A stretch of DNA of 30,857 nucleotides, taken from contig NWUY0300012828.1 in the NCBI GenBank assembly GCA_004151065.3, forward strand, positions 50,285-81,141, in the 5' to 3' direction. Both the position numbers and the translations under genes were made by a program. The notes beneath the pieces were generated by a model that was not told the DNA's origin, searched no databases, and saw only the letters and a list, made by a program, of their open reading frames with translations. This document shows positions 20,800-30,857 of this stretch, piece after piece. This stretch comes from Larix sibirica. Taxonomy: Eukaryota > Streptophyta > Pinopsida > Pinales > Pinaceae. Each line of letters opens with the position of its first letter. Position 1 is the first letter of the stretch.

Positions 20800-21471
20800 G
20801 GTTGTTCCTGATATATTCAGAATTTTCTCTATTTTATTTTGATAAACATGGTGCTTAGCTAGCTTTGAAAGAGGTACTGGAATTTTTATCTCAGTTAACT
20901 CGTGTTCAAGATCAAAAGGAATGGAAAATTTGTCTTGTTCTTTTCTCTCAAGTTCAACTTTTTTAGGCTATGAAACTTCAATTTTATTTTGGGCAACTAG
21001 ATATGGAGGCTTAGACATCCTATCTTGAAGGACAACAAGATTTTTAGCAATGACTAATTTATCAACAATTTTATCATTTTTTGGATATTCAAAGACTTTT
21101 CTAGGGGGAGGATTTTGCCTTTGATTTACTACAAGATTTCAGCTTGGTCTGAGATTGTATCTTCTTTGTACTTCTTAATCAACCTGGTAGATATATTATT
21201 GTAAAGATCTTTCATAATCTTCATGTGTTAAATAGATCATGTCATTTTTATCTTGCATCCATAACAGTTCTTCAGGTGGCTCTATGTATTCCTCATCTTG
21301 GGGTAAGTTTTCAAAGTAATTATTGTTATTTTCCCTTACAGGAGGCTATATGGGTGGATCTTCATTCCTCCTTTCCCTATTTATGATCTAAGCATTAAAA
21401 GGCCTTATGTGCTAATTAGTATTTCTTTGAAATCCACCCTGTGGATTTATGTTAGAATTATTTCCTTCCAC
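20800..21471 (-). pseudogene. gag C-terminal and linker region
   Basis: Between the gag frame and the protease the translation stays coding-like with a few stops: PPEELLWMQDKNDMIYLTHED, QRQNPPPRKVFEYPKNDKIV, KVELERKEQDKFSIPFDLEHEL and EIKIPVPLSKLAKHHVY. No CCHC zinc knuckle is seen, although the + strand copy has a degenerate one. It is probably the low-complexity linker of the gag-pol polyprotein. Confidence 0.6.
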
Positions 21472-22215
21472 TTATAGTCTAGTAAGCTTGTTTGAAAGAC
21501 CTCTAACAAATCTGGACATCTCTTCCATATTTGCATCTTGTGTGTCTCTATCCTTACCAGAGGCACAAGTATCTTCTTTATACTTCTTCTTGTCTAAATC
21601 ATGTTTGTATCTTAGCTTTCTTGAAGCTGTCATGTTTCCTTCCACATCTACTGCATCATCCTTCATATTCAGTAAGGTTGCAGATCTCCTTTCCCTGTGT
21701 ACCATTGAAAATTTAGGCTCAAAAGCATGTGCATCTTTAGCAGTTGCTTGTGAGTGTTTTATATCTTGTGGAATCTTGTTATATATCTTATTAAATTCCC
21801 CAGATGTTTCTCCATTCTTCTTCCTTACTACAACAAATTTTGTAAGGCAATACAGATGGTCCCTCTTTTCACCCCATTCCCTCATAAAAGTAGTCTCCAA
21901 GTTAGGACAAGAATTTATGGAAGATGATGGAAGGACTCTAAACCACTTCCTGACCTCTCCCTCTAAATTATGGACAAAAATTCCCATAAACACATCATCA
22001 TCTTCAATGTACAGGTTATCAGTGAAGTCTTGAAAAATTGCCATGTCTTCTTCAGCTATGGTAGCCTTCTCTCCATCATATTTAGGCAATACTTTCAAAT
22101 AATTCTCAAGTAAATCATGGATGTTATTAGGGAGATTCAAGGGACCATACCTAGAAACTACCCAAGGGTTCACAGGTGGTGGTGGAGGTCCACCTCCTGT
22201 TTCTACATTGGCCAT
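21472..22215 (-). pseudogene. gag (capsid) of the - strand Tat-like copy
   Basis: An open frame of 247 codons starting MANVETGGGPPPPP. It contains PLNLPNNIHDLLENYLKVLP, KATIAEEDMAIFQDF, VRKWFRVLP and FMREWGEKRDHLYCL, followed by GETSGEFNKIYNKIP. These are the Retrotrans_gag family pattern, with the W-F-x-x-L-P and EF-x-x-x-Y motifs. The C-terminal third is charged (RKLRYKHDLDKKKYKED). Gag forms the virus-like particle in the cytoplasm. This is the longest intact frame in the window. The upstream sequence (22216-22919) also codes in other frames, so the true protein probably started further upstream and this ATG may be internal. Confidence 0.85.
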
Positions 22216-22919
22216 TATATGCTATAAAATTATATTTCTTGCTTGAGGAGTTATAGGAGTTCTCTCTAGTCTTAACGCAGGCTGTATAGGGATATAAGTA
22301 CTTGCAAAAGGTGATAAGGGAGAAATACGGGGCTCTAGAACAAGATTAGAGGAGTTATAGGAGTTAGACGAGGATTTTCCTGATTATTTAAATATTCACA
22401 TCTTTCTTGGTTTTGAAAAGCATAAGGGACCTATAGAGGAATTTTACGAGGAATACCTTTTTCCTGAGTGTTTTGATCAGCACATAGATTCCTCCAATGA
22501 TTTATTAAATATGGAAGTCTCAAGAATTCTTGTGAAGTCGGATTTCTTCTAGTATGCCTTTTGTCAGAAGCCAGCTTCGTGTCAGTGGATTGGCTAGGTG
22601 AAACTGCAGCTAACTGTTTGATCCTCGTTCACTGATAAGGAATCATAACTCAACATTCTCGTGCTCGAGGAAAATAACTTTTTGATTCTTCTTCCTCAAT
22701 AACGATGCCATTTTCATGATTTCCCCTGAGATGTCGTAGACTGAATTTAGTACATGCTAGGGCATGATGAGGTTCAAATTTTAAATATTTAGAGCTAAAT
22801 CTGTATTGATTGAGATATGAATTTTGTATTTTCTTGAATCTATTTGCAGGTAAACAATTAGGAACCGTTTTAGATGCATGATTTGATTTCAGGGGAGTCT
22901 TATTAAGTGTATACATCAC
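22216..22919 (-). pseudogene. Probable N-terminal extension of gag
   Basis: An open frame at 22919-22650 continues past two stops in the same frame to about 22420, with TRRNPTSQEFLRLPYLINHW and QENPRLTPITPLI. A second frame then reads LEPRISPLSPFASTYIPIQP and RTPITPQARNI up to the gag ATG. The repeated TPITP motif and basic residues suggest a disordered basic N-terminus. At least two frameshifts separate it from the gag frame. It is not recognised as a domain. It could alternatively be the last exon-like part of the upstream reading frame. Confidence 0.45.
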
Positions 22920-23592
22920 TGTGGATCTAAATCAAGGTGAATTTTAGAAATGGAACAAATTAGATATGTATGAGGTGCCTGCAGGACAAATCTCTTACAC
23001 TCAGTGAAAGCAAAACATACTAGATTTAATTGGAAAATAATTTAGAAGTTTATTACAGAATGTAAAACATTTCATGAGTTCTTATGGATCAAATGGAAAC
23101 ATGACATACACAAAACAACAATAAAAGAAACCTTCATATACTGTTGGATTATATGGACATCTTAAAACTGAAATAGAGGTCAAAACAATGAAATCTCTAG
23201 CATCAATCTCAACATTCAGCCATGCATTTACATCAATGATACAAATATAGGTGATATGCTACTCAATGATTTATTAATCTCTCAGGAAATATTTACATAT
23301 ACATTAATCATATATGGAAATAACCAGAAGAAGACACAATTACAAAGGTAGACATCTCTGCAACACTCCAAAATCTTTATCTCGGAAATTTCTTACATAC
23401 AAAATAATTAGATTGAATCAACAATTCTAGAGAACCTCTAAAAAATGTTAGCCTTGATTATTGGGCTCGAACTATCTTTTGTAGTCTCCAAGCTGTCATT
23501 ATTTTATGTTTTCCTTAATTGATTTGTAACAACCTTGTAGGTCTATCACTTTCACTTTAATTTTATAACTTCTTAACAGTATTTTGTCTTAT
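22920..23592 (-). other. Non-coding spacer resembling a 3' UTR
   Basis: Stop-dense, AT-rich sequence between the end of the large unknown frame (23593) and the gag region. On the - strand two AATAAA motifs occur, at 23270-23275 and 23049-23054, as in plant polyadenylation signals. T-rich tracts precede the gag side. No LTR or primer-binding site is seen here. It may be a true 3' UTR of the upstream gene, or internal spacer of the element. Confidence 0.45.
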
Positions 23593-26500
23593 TCATTTCT
23601 TCTTACTTGACCCTTTTTTGGTTCCCTTGGGCTGAGATTATTGCCCTCTCATTTGTCCTCATGCTTTCCCAACTCATTGTCCGGCTAGCTATACACCTTG
23701 ATGTCCCATTGGCTTGATAGTTGTTTGCCCAAGGAACTGATGCATCATTTGAATGTTGTCCTGTCCTCCTGGTGGCATAAAAACTTGAAGACTTGGATTC
23801 CCTGTAGATTGTCCATGTACTCGGCTTGATGATTGTCCTGCAATTTTCCCTTGGGGTGGTAAAATCAATTTGTGATATTTAGACAAAGATTGTCATTCCT
23901 TCACTATTGGATATTGGTGTTCTTTCAAGGCTTCCAAATCTATTTCAGCATTTGTAGTCTTTTCATATGATATAGGTCTTAACTTCCTTAATATGTTTTT
24001 AAGAAGGACCCAAATCTGAAATTCAGCCTTTAGCTTGTCAATAATTTCATCACCACTTACCACTCTTTCTAATACATCAAATTGTATCAACCTGTCTCTC
24101 TTTTGCATTATTTTGGATTTATAGTCTTCCTTTGGATACATCTCTCCATTACCATCCAGTAGATGTGGTAGTCACAACTTTATGACATCATCAAAAAGTC
24201 CTTTGAATGCAGATATTCCATTAGTGAGGGATTTTATCCTACCCTAAGTTCTCTTTAGCAATGTTTGCTTCATGATCATTTGATTTGCTATCTTGATCAG
24301 ATGGGTTATGTTGGCAATTTGTAGTTCTTCTAATTGCCTCTTTGTCCTACTGTTTAGGTAGTCAATTACTTTCTATGCATGCTTTAGCATTTATTCAAGA
24401 TCTTTCTCCACTCTCTTCACTTCTTCTTGAGCTGCTTTAGCCATTTCTATCTCATCTTGGATCACATCACAATGATCCCATTTATTCAAAAACTATTGTG
24501 CTATTCCGTCCCACAATGCTTTGCTAGTTCTCCTTAGCAAATCTTCTCCTTTAACATCGAACTGCAACTTGGTGATCTGTATTTTTAGATCAACTATTTC
24601 AGTTTCCAAATCATTAATTTGGTCATCTTTCTTGCTCACTTCATTGTCTAATTCTACAATTCTGCTATCTTTTTTACTCAACTCAAATTCCATCTCTTTA
24701 ACTCTACTATCTCTTCCATCTAGTTGTTGAGTTGTGGTATCTTCTTCCATTTCATCAATTACTAAATTAATTGCAGCTTGTTTCTTGGGTTCTTTTGTGC
24801 TCTGCTCTGCCTCCCTTATAGTTTAGTTAAATTCTTGTAGGCTGGGGGATGATATTGGGGGAATAGGATCTGCACCCAAGGATGTTTTATGTAGCTTCAA
24901 AGCAGAAATTTGAAGCTCTAAATCATTTACTTTGTTCGCATATTCTTGTTCCATGCTTTTGTATTTCATCGTGCTCTAATATATTTGTTCTTTTTCTTCT
25001 CACACTTTCATCAGTTCAGGAGTTTGAACTGGTTGTGCTCTAGGTAATTTCAATTATTTTATGAGATGTGCAATCTCATTGTCCTTCAGCTGCAATAAAG
25101 ATTTAGCATGACAAACCTTTGTTGAATTAACCCCAGAGCTATAATTTTACTTTCCATATGCTTAATAGTGACCTGTTTTGCTTTAACAGTCACTCTTTCT
25201 ACCTTTAATAGTTGTTCAAACTTATTTAGAGTTGTCCTCAATCTCCTTTCATTAGCAGTAGATTGTACTACTTCCTTACACATCATATCACTTGCTTGCC
25301 TATAGAAATCCACTTTATCTAGATTTCCAAATTGCTTGAAATCTACCTTATATTCGTTGGCCCTCCAGTCACTAAATGTTGTAGGGATGGAAACTTTAAG
25401 ATCTATAATTGATACTCTTATAGTATCATTTTTTTATATGCCACTTTCAACAGTCCTTTCTCGTACACTCCTACCCACTTTCTAGTATTATTGACCAAGC
25501 CTACATTGATTTCCCTTATGTTCATATATCTATTCTACAGGTTTGATTTCACTGGTATAGGGCCCACAAAAGGTGAGTCCTGTGGGGTTTTAAGCATTAA
25601 TAATTTAGTTAAGGTATAGTGGGTGAACTTGATTGGTATTCCATCTTTGCAAACTATTGGTTGTTCCTTAAATTCAGTTAATTCCCTTGGGATTTCTTCA
25701 TTGTCTTCATGCTCTACCAATGCTTGTTTTGCCCCTTCTACTTCTTATGTTCTGGCCTTTTTGTTTTGGGGTCCATGTTCAGCCCCATCAATATCCATGT
25801 ATGTTTGGAGATCCTCAAATCCTCTTTTCTGCCCTATCTAATGTTCTATGGAATTCTACTCTTTTATATTATTTAGAAATATCTGCACTTGCTCCCAACT
25901 TTCCAAATTTGCAATCTTTTCCCACTTAGGCTTGGGAACATAGTTCCATGGAGAATTTTTGTTTGATATCCTCAACTTTGAGATAATTTGGTGAGGATCA
26001 TAAGATCCCCTTTCTACTTTTTCCAGGTTCAGTTGCTTCAAGATTCTTCCATATACTGTAGGGCATTTAATACTTTTACTAGAAAAGGTCCCAACTCTTT
26101 GGGTAATAGGAAGGTCCTTTGGTGCTTGAAATGTAAAAAGTGCATCCCGTAAGAAATTAACCTTTGCCTGGTATATTCCATAGAAAACACCCTTGGTGTG
26201 AGGAAGACTGGTAGCTGGTAAGCTTCCTCTTGAAAACCACAAATTCTTTGGATAGTATGATCCTCATAAAGTTACATCAGGGCTCAACCGCATGAACTTT
26301 TTCTTCTATGGAAACATCCTGGGTGGTGAGGAATCATGCATTAGGGTGTAGATGATGGCCATGACCTTGTTGGAAAACTATAGGTAGTTAGGGTTTCCCA
26401 TTTTTTTCATGATCAAGCCACTCCACTCATAAACAGGTATTTGATTGCTAGCTTTATCTCTTACCTTCGTATTAATACCTTTACAATGTTCATAATTATG

Positions 26501-27241
26501 GTAGAGGAACATGTAAAACATGTATGAAGGGTATCTGAACTACTCCACAGTACGGATCTCTTCCAATTGAGTATGTCTTGCTTAGGTAATATATCTGCAG
26601 AGGTCAAAATTTGGGGGCATAACTCCAGTGACCGGGGTTAGGTAGTGCAGGAACCCTAAAATGGTGTCATCAATTGCTTTATCATTTTCATATCCTAGTA
26701 TCGTGCATAGCAGGGATATGGCTTTCTTGGAATTTTCAGAGAAGACCACTGATTCATAATGGGAAGGAGAGGTGGGTATTGCAATTCCTCTTTTTAGGTG
26801 CTGAGATAGACAACGAATTCTCTCAAGAGGATTTAATGAATGGTAAGATGCAACTAGGTTTTGTTCATCAAGAGTTTGTAGGGATAGAAAGTCAGGAAGG
26901 CACAACTTGTTTTGTAGGTCTTATGTGTTTATTATGCACATGTTACTAGGGAAGTTTGATGATTGGATAGTCCGCTTATTGGGTGAATACCTAATGGAGT
27001 ACCAGGTGATGAATTCGAGGAAGTATACAGTATGGGGACAAACTGCTCTGGCTAAATTAGTCTCACATAAGTGGCAAGCGTCTTGAACGGCAGTGGCCAG
27101 GGATCAAGCCTCACACATAGTACTATTTAGGTCAGAGGCTGTAATGACAATATCAAAAATATCAACATCGTGGTCGTATATGTTTTCATCCTCATAAAAT
27201 ATCAGATTTAGAATTTTAGATTTGGTTGATGAGGATGCCAT
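23593..27241 (-). pseudogene. Large unknown reading frame (~1,200 codons), ORF1-like
   Basis: The start ATG at 27241 (MASSSTKSKILNL) opens a frame that stays the same down to 25535 despite roughly ten stops. A shift at an A-rich run near 25430 and another near 25120 follow, and one frame then runs from about 24790 to the stop at 23593. The N-terminal half is a globular, Trp/Tyr/Pro-containing region (LNPLERIRCLSQHLKRGIAI, FLHYLTPVTGVMPPNFDLCR, then FRYPSYMFYMFLYHNYEHC and VYEWSGLIMKKMGNPNYL). The middle is charged. Residues from about 24750 to 24493 form a heptad-rich coiled coil (KKDSRIVELDNEVSKKDDQI). The C-terminus is Gln/Gly/Pro-rich with a basic end (PKGTKKGSSKKK). No pol motif is present and I recognise no domain. 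Its place, upstream of gag on the same strand, resembles ORF1 of Ogre/Tat elements; a separate decayed gene is the alternative. Confidence 0.7.
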
Positions 27242-28235
27242 TATATGTCCAATTAGTCTATTTACAGGGTTATAATAGCGTTAAGATGCTATGAAATGTA
27301 AAACACAAAACCCATTTTCTTTTTTAGGAAGTTAAAATACGGAGAAGGTTTTGACATAGTAAATACCCAGGGGGTAAAAGCTTGTCGGTGTGCCGATACA
27401 GTTGGTCGTTGTATTTAATTGGATAGGTACAGTGGATGTCAAGTGCTCGTGCTTTTCTTCTAGATGAAGACAAAATAACACATTTATTTTAAATTTCTCC
27501 CTTTAACGGTTGAAACATTTGAATTTGGAAATTTGGAAAAAATTCCTTTGGCAAGGTGGATGACGTCAAATGTTTTCAGTGGACCCCACAAGACAAGTGT
27601 AATCCCATGAATGGTTGATGTGGGTTCCAATGTGTGCTTATTTTCCTGTGTGGAGTTCTTATATGCCATTTTACCTTCTTGGGTGGAAACCACCTTGGTT
27701 TGTATGGGCAGTAACAACGTAGAAGCAAAGTGGTATTGGAGAGGGATACATGGAGCCATTATCAATCAAAACACTCCACATGTCCTTGGCAGTTTTAGGC
27801 CAAGGACTCATAGGAGCAATTTTAAAGAGCGTGTATCTTACCAATGTGCTTTTTTTTACAACCATTGATCTATGGGGTGCGCTTTAGACTTGCTCATTCA
27901 CTTTTTCTATCATCCTTGTAGTTTTTCAATGCATTATCACCCTCGACCATTGATCTCTTGAGCCTTCTCTAGATCTGCTCGACCGCTTTTACCCCCCTGC
28001 CCTCTTTAGCCCCATGTTCACCGCCTCTAGTCACATGTCTCTTTATTTATGGCGCTTGGTCGCTTTCTTCTTTAGCACCTGATTCCCAGCCTGCGGTCAT
28101 CACACCTCCTTTTCTCATGTTTCTTTAAGCGGCAGCGTGGCTTGGACAATTTTATATTAATCTCCCTCGGGATTAGGACAAATCACCTCAATACTTTGAA
28201 AATTTCTAGGGGCTTATTGGCCCCCTGAAAATTTA
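27242..28235 (-). promoter_or_regulatory. Promoter-like region upstream of the large frame
   Basis: About 990 bases between the ATG at 27241 and the chromovirus fragment at 28238. On the - strand a TATA box (TATAAAA) lies at 28150-28156. A palindromic bZIP/CRE-type site TGACGTCA is at 27561-27568 and GTGGACCCCAC, which fits the TCP factor consensus, at 27579-27589. The part 27950-28140 keeps many CpG pairs (for example GGCGCTTGGTCGC and AAGCGGCAGCG), unlike the CpG-poor retrotransposon DNA around it. It could be a 5' UTR and promoter, or a 5' LTR plus leader; no primer-binding site was found. Open frames within it have no recognisable features. Confidence 0.4.
28199..28234. repeat. Hairpin-forming inverted repeat
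   Basis: AAAATTTCTAGGGGC at the left pairs with GCCCCCTGAAAATTT at the right across a 6-base loop, with two or three mismatches. It lies just upstream of the TATA box described for the - strand and right next to the chromovirus fragment edge. No function is assigned. Confidence 0.6.
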
Positions 28236-28237
28236 CA

Positions 28238-28655
28238 GTGATAACAAAAACAATATTTTTGGCTAGGGATGAAAAGGGACATTACTGAGTATATTTTAAG
28301 ATGTATGAAGTGTCAGTAAGTGAAGGTTGAGAATTTACACCGAACAAGTTTATTGCATACTTTGCCAATTCCATAATGGAAATGGGAAGTAATTTCCATG
28401 GATTTTATTACAGGATTTCCAATGACTGTGAGACAACATGATTCCATCATGGTTGTGGTGGATAAATTGTCTAAGGAAGCACACTTTATTCTAGTAAAAT
28501 CTACTTTCAAGGCTGATGAGATAGCAAGGATATTTATGAAACAAATATTCAAATTGCATGGGTTACCAAAAGCAATTGTATTCGACCGTGATACCAAATT
28601 TACTTCTAATTTATGGGAAAATATATTTGCATATTTGGTCACACAACTAAAGTTA
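28238..28655 (+). pseudogene. Chromovirus integrase fragment, + strand
   Basis: Starts inside the zinc-binding region (QYFWLGMKRDITEYILRCMK, C, then the QVK stretch) and runs into the core: WEVISMDFITGFP with the first catalytic Asp, HDSIMVVVDKLSKEAHFILV, IARIFMKQIFKLHGLPKAIV, FDRDTKFTSNLWENIF with the second Asp. Homology ends abruptly near 28655, before the Glu of the triad. The 5' part has a few stops and the core is open from 28398. It is a short rearranged piece with no LTR beside it, and its flanks are unrelated. Confidence 0.86.
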
Positions 28656-28689
28656 CCAAACCCTATATTGTCATCCAATCCCATAGAAC

Positions 28690-29160
28690 TTTGACCTATA
28701 ATAAGGAATTGATCCCAATCTTAGAGGAAAAACAACGGGAGGCCATTACTCATTGTGATGAAACATTACAGGGAAGAAAAAAAGATTTCATACAAGAAGT
28801 CACATATATATGTAAAATATTATCACTAGACCCAAAATGTATAGAACCACATTCTCCTGCTAGCATGTAGATTTCCCTGTTGAGAACCCAACTGTACAAA
28901 GAAACTCTTCAGAGGAAAAATATAGAATGGATAGGACTAAAACTTACTCCACCTTTTCTACTTCCCATCAGTAAAAGTTAGGAAGTATATGAGGATGAGG
29001 AAAATAATAAATGAGAAAATGAGGAGAAAAATCTAGGCTACTACAAGCAGGGGAATATCACAAGGGTGGTTTCTTATGATAAAAGAGAGGTATGTGTAGA
29101 ACAATCAAGACCCTTGGTCCAAAAAAGTAAGTTGCACAAGGGTGTGCAACCTTAAATTTG
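28690..29160 (+). pseudogene. Coding-like stretch of unknown origin
   Basis: Downstream of the broken integrase one + frame stays coding-like to about 29155 with only a few stops. It gives ELIPILEEKQREAITHCDET, LQGRKKDFIQEVTYICKILS, LYKETLQRKNIEWIGLKLTP and a Lys/Glu-rich end (EVYEDEENNK, ENEEKNLGYYKQGN). It does not match the rest of an integrase and I recognise no domain. It may be part of another retrotransposon's gag or linker, or chance in a purine-rich stretch. Confidence 0.35.
29131..29150. repeat. Short perfect inverted repeat
   Basis: GTTGCACA, a 4-base loop AGGG, then TGTGCAAC: an exact 8-bp stem. No terminator-like T run follows and no role is evident. Confidence 0.7.
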
Positions 29161-30122
29161 CGGAGGATGATCGGCCTAACTTTAGTAGGTAATAATCCCA
29201 CTTCTTACATCTTATCAGGAAAATAATGAGGAAGCATGGGACATCAAGTGATTAGCAATAATACCTTTGAGGCTACCATGCACGTTTATCAAGTAGAATG
29301 TTAATGGTTAAGTGTTATCCTTTTGTTACTTGACTTTCCTTTGTTTCAAGTTAAAATTGATCTAGCTTAGTGGAATTGGAAGCTATGTATTAATGAATTT
29401 CAAATAGCATATCGGTTAAGGAGTGTTGGCACATAGTACATATATTATATCCCAGTTAAAATGACCCAAGGGGGACATATATACATAGTCGAGCATAGAA
29501 GTACCAGTTCCAAGCACATGTACCACCACCTAGATTTCAGTATTTTGATTTTTTTTATCACTCCTAAATCATAGGGACAAGAATCTACCATGCAAAGTTG
29601 GGATATATTTTTGAATTGTAATACATAAATGCCTCTGGGCATAGCCCAAGGGTTTCGACTATAATTTCCCATTTTTTAGACATACACTATTTTTGCAGTT
29701 ACAGTATGGTACCTTTTTTTCTTATCATTAAAAATTAATGGTTTTAAAGAATAAACAATGTTTAGCTTATATTGTGAGTACTTAAGGTTTCTTTTAGATT
29801 CTTTTACCTACCTTGGGGAGCACCCCTCAAGGTGATACATGAGTCTTAGTAATGGTTTGTTAGTTTACAGATTATATTGCTTTTTTTCAATTGCAATTGC
29901 TTTACAGATTATGAATGCTTTTTTTCCTTGTAGAATCTAACAGTAGTTCTTGTAGTTTCTTTTATTATTTCTTGTATTTTTTCTGTTATATGCATTTCTT
30001 TTAGCGTTTACTTCGTGTCATGTTATTTCCCGCACTTGATTTATTTCAATGATTCAATTCATGTTTTAATGCTCACATAGAGTTCAATTGAGCCTTTATA
30101 TGATGCTTGTCCCATTTCACAA
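29160..30122. other. Interval without recognisable genes
   Basis: AT-rich, with T-rich runs at 29870-30000. No domain is seen on either strand. A purine run CCAAGGGGGACA near 29466 looks like a polypurine tract but is not followed by a clear TG start. The frame on the - strand at 29445-29672 has no features. Confidence 0.5.
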
Positions 30123-30832
30123 CTCTGAAATAAAAAATCGGTCCTTTCTCACGCACTCTGAAACTTCCCACATAGTGACAAGCCCAACTAGTTCATCATA
30201 TTGAAAGTAACCAATGAGCCTTGCTATCTTGGGAAAGATTAGGGGGACATGTGTATGGGTAGGATCTCAAGACATTCTATACTTAAGCAAGTCTTTCTTT
30301 TTGATCAATAGGAATTAGGCCATCTATTTTTGTTCCATGTTTTCTAGTGGTTAGATCACTTATAAGATGCATATATTGTGTGCAACACCTATGAATATTG
30401 TGCGTTCCCCAAGTTGATATATAAAGTAAGAAGTCTCGATCCTAGCACTTATTGTTACTAAATATGTGACCTCCAAAAAGGGGTGGGTCACGGATTTAAC
30501 AATAATAAGTGCTAGGATTAGAACTTCTTACTTAATTTATCAACCCAAGGAATGTACAAACTTCAGAGGTGTTGCACACAATACATGCTACTTATAAGGG
30601 ATCTAACCACTGGAAACCAGGGAATGGAAAAAATATAAACTAATTCATATTGAGTGATAATAAAAACTTTCTTAAGGACACAATGTCTTGAGATCATACC
30701 CATCCAAATGTCCCCCTACGCTTTCCTAGGCTAGCAAGGCTCACTGGTTACTTTCAATCTAACAAACTAGTTGGGATGCTATTGTGTGGCAAGTTTCAGA
30801 GTGCATGAGAAATGTCTATTTTTGGGTTTCAA
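30123..30832. repeat. Long imperfect inverted repeat (foldback)
   Basis: Two arms of about 340 bases mirror each other about position 30478.5. Anchor pairs confirm this. GCACTCTGAAACTT at 30153-30166 pairs with 30791-30804. CCTAGCACTTATT at 30441-30453 pairs with AATAATAAGTGCTAGG at 30501-30516 after a 3-base indel. GTGACC at 30466-30471 pairs with GGTCAC at 30486-30491, leaving a 14-base loop. Identity looks about 75-85% by eye over the length, with several indels. Each arm carries a purine run ending GGGGGACAT (left near 30241-30250). The right arm ends near the window edge and may continue. It resembles a foldback element, a long MITE, or two LTR pieces joined head to head. Confidence 0.85.
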
Positions 30833-30857
30833 GCAGGGATAATTTTAAGGACCCATA

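Noticed and set aside
21449-22033. 194-codon frame on the + strand
   Set aside because: Antisense shadow of the gag frame on the - strand, which has clear family motifs; the + peptide is Ser/Leu-rich without features.
26674-26949. 91-codon + strand frame
   Set aside because: Opposite strand of the large unknown frame, which stays in one frame across this region.
27484-27868. Frames on both strands upstream of the large frame
   Set aside because: Short and overlapping on opposite strands, without motifs; better explained as leader or promoter DNA.
1-30857. Possible tRNA, rRNA, CRISPR or bacterial operon features
   Set aside because: No cloverleaf-like tRNA, rRNA core motifs or regularly spaced repeats seen; gene content is plant retrotransposon.

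Overview
This window looks like intergenic DNA from a land plant with a very large, retrotransposon-filled genome. A gymnosperm such as a conifer is the best guess, from the pol protein flavour, the depth of decay and the layered insertions; the species cannot be named from this sequence. I see no intact host gene, tRNA, rRNA or CRISPR array. Nearly every recognisable protein is a fragment of a Ty3/gypsy LTR retrotransposon, broken by stops and frameshifts.

Layout. Positions 1-2440 hold the 3' half of a chromovirus on the + strand: RNase H, integrase, chromodomain, polypurine tract and the start of a 3' LTR. Two further polypurine-tract/LTR-start signatures on the + strand follow at 4008-4019 and 4530-4541. 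Positions 5000-6400 hold nothing I recognise. Positions about 6400-13275 hold a heavily decayed Tat-like gypsy copy on the + strand: candidate 5' LTR with TATA box, tRNA-Asp-type primer site, gag, protease, an extra RNase H, reverse transcriptase, RNase H and integrase. A short LTR-like scrap joins it to a chromovirus RT/RNase H/integrase fragment on the - strand (13385-14690). An AT-rich gene-free interval runs to about 16300. A second, better-kept Tat-like copy runs on the - strand from about 22919 down to 16304, with the same domain order. A ~1,200-codon decayed reading frame of unknown function (27241-23593, - strand) lies upstream of its gag, behind a promoter-like stretch (27242-28235). 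The right end carries a small + strand chromovirus integrase fragment (28238-28655), an unrecognised coding-like stretch, and a ~710-bp near-perfect foldback (30123-30832).

How the parts relate. In the two Tat-like copies an RNase H domain lies between protease and reverse transcriptase, in addition to the usual one after RT. The - strand copy is dead at several catalytic positions: RT YLDD became YLDY, integrase Asp became Glu and Asn, and protease DSG became DFG. The large upstream frame may be an ORF1-like extra gene of the same element (as in Ogre/Tat elements) or a separate decayed gene. That frame, the RNase H placement and the foldback are the points most worth checking.
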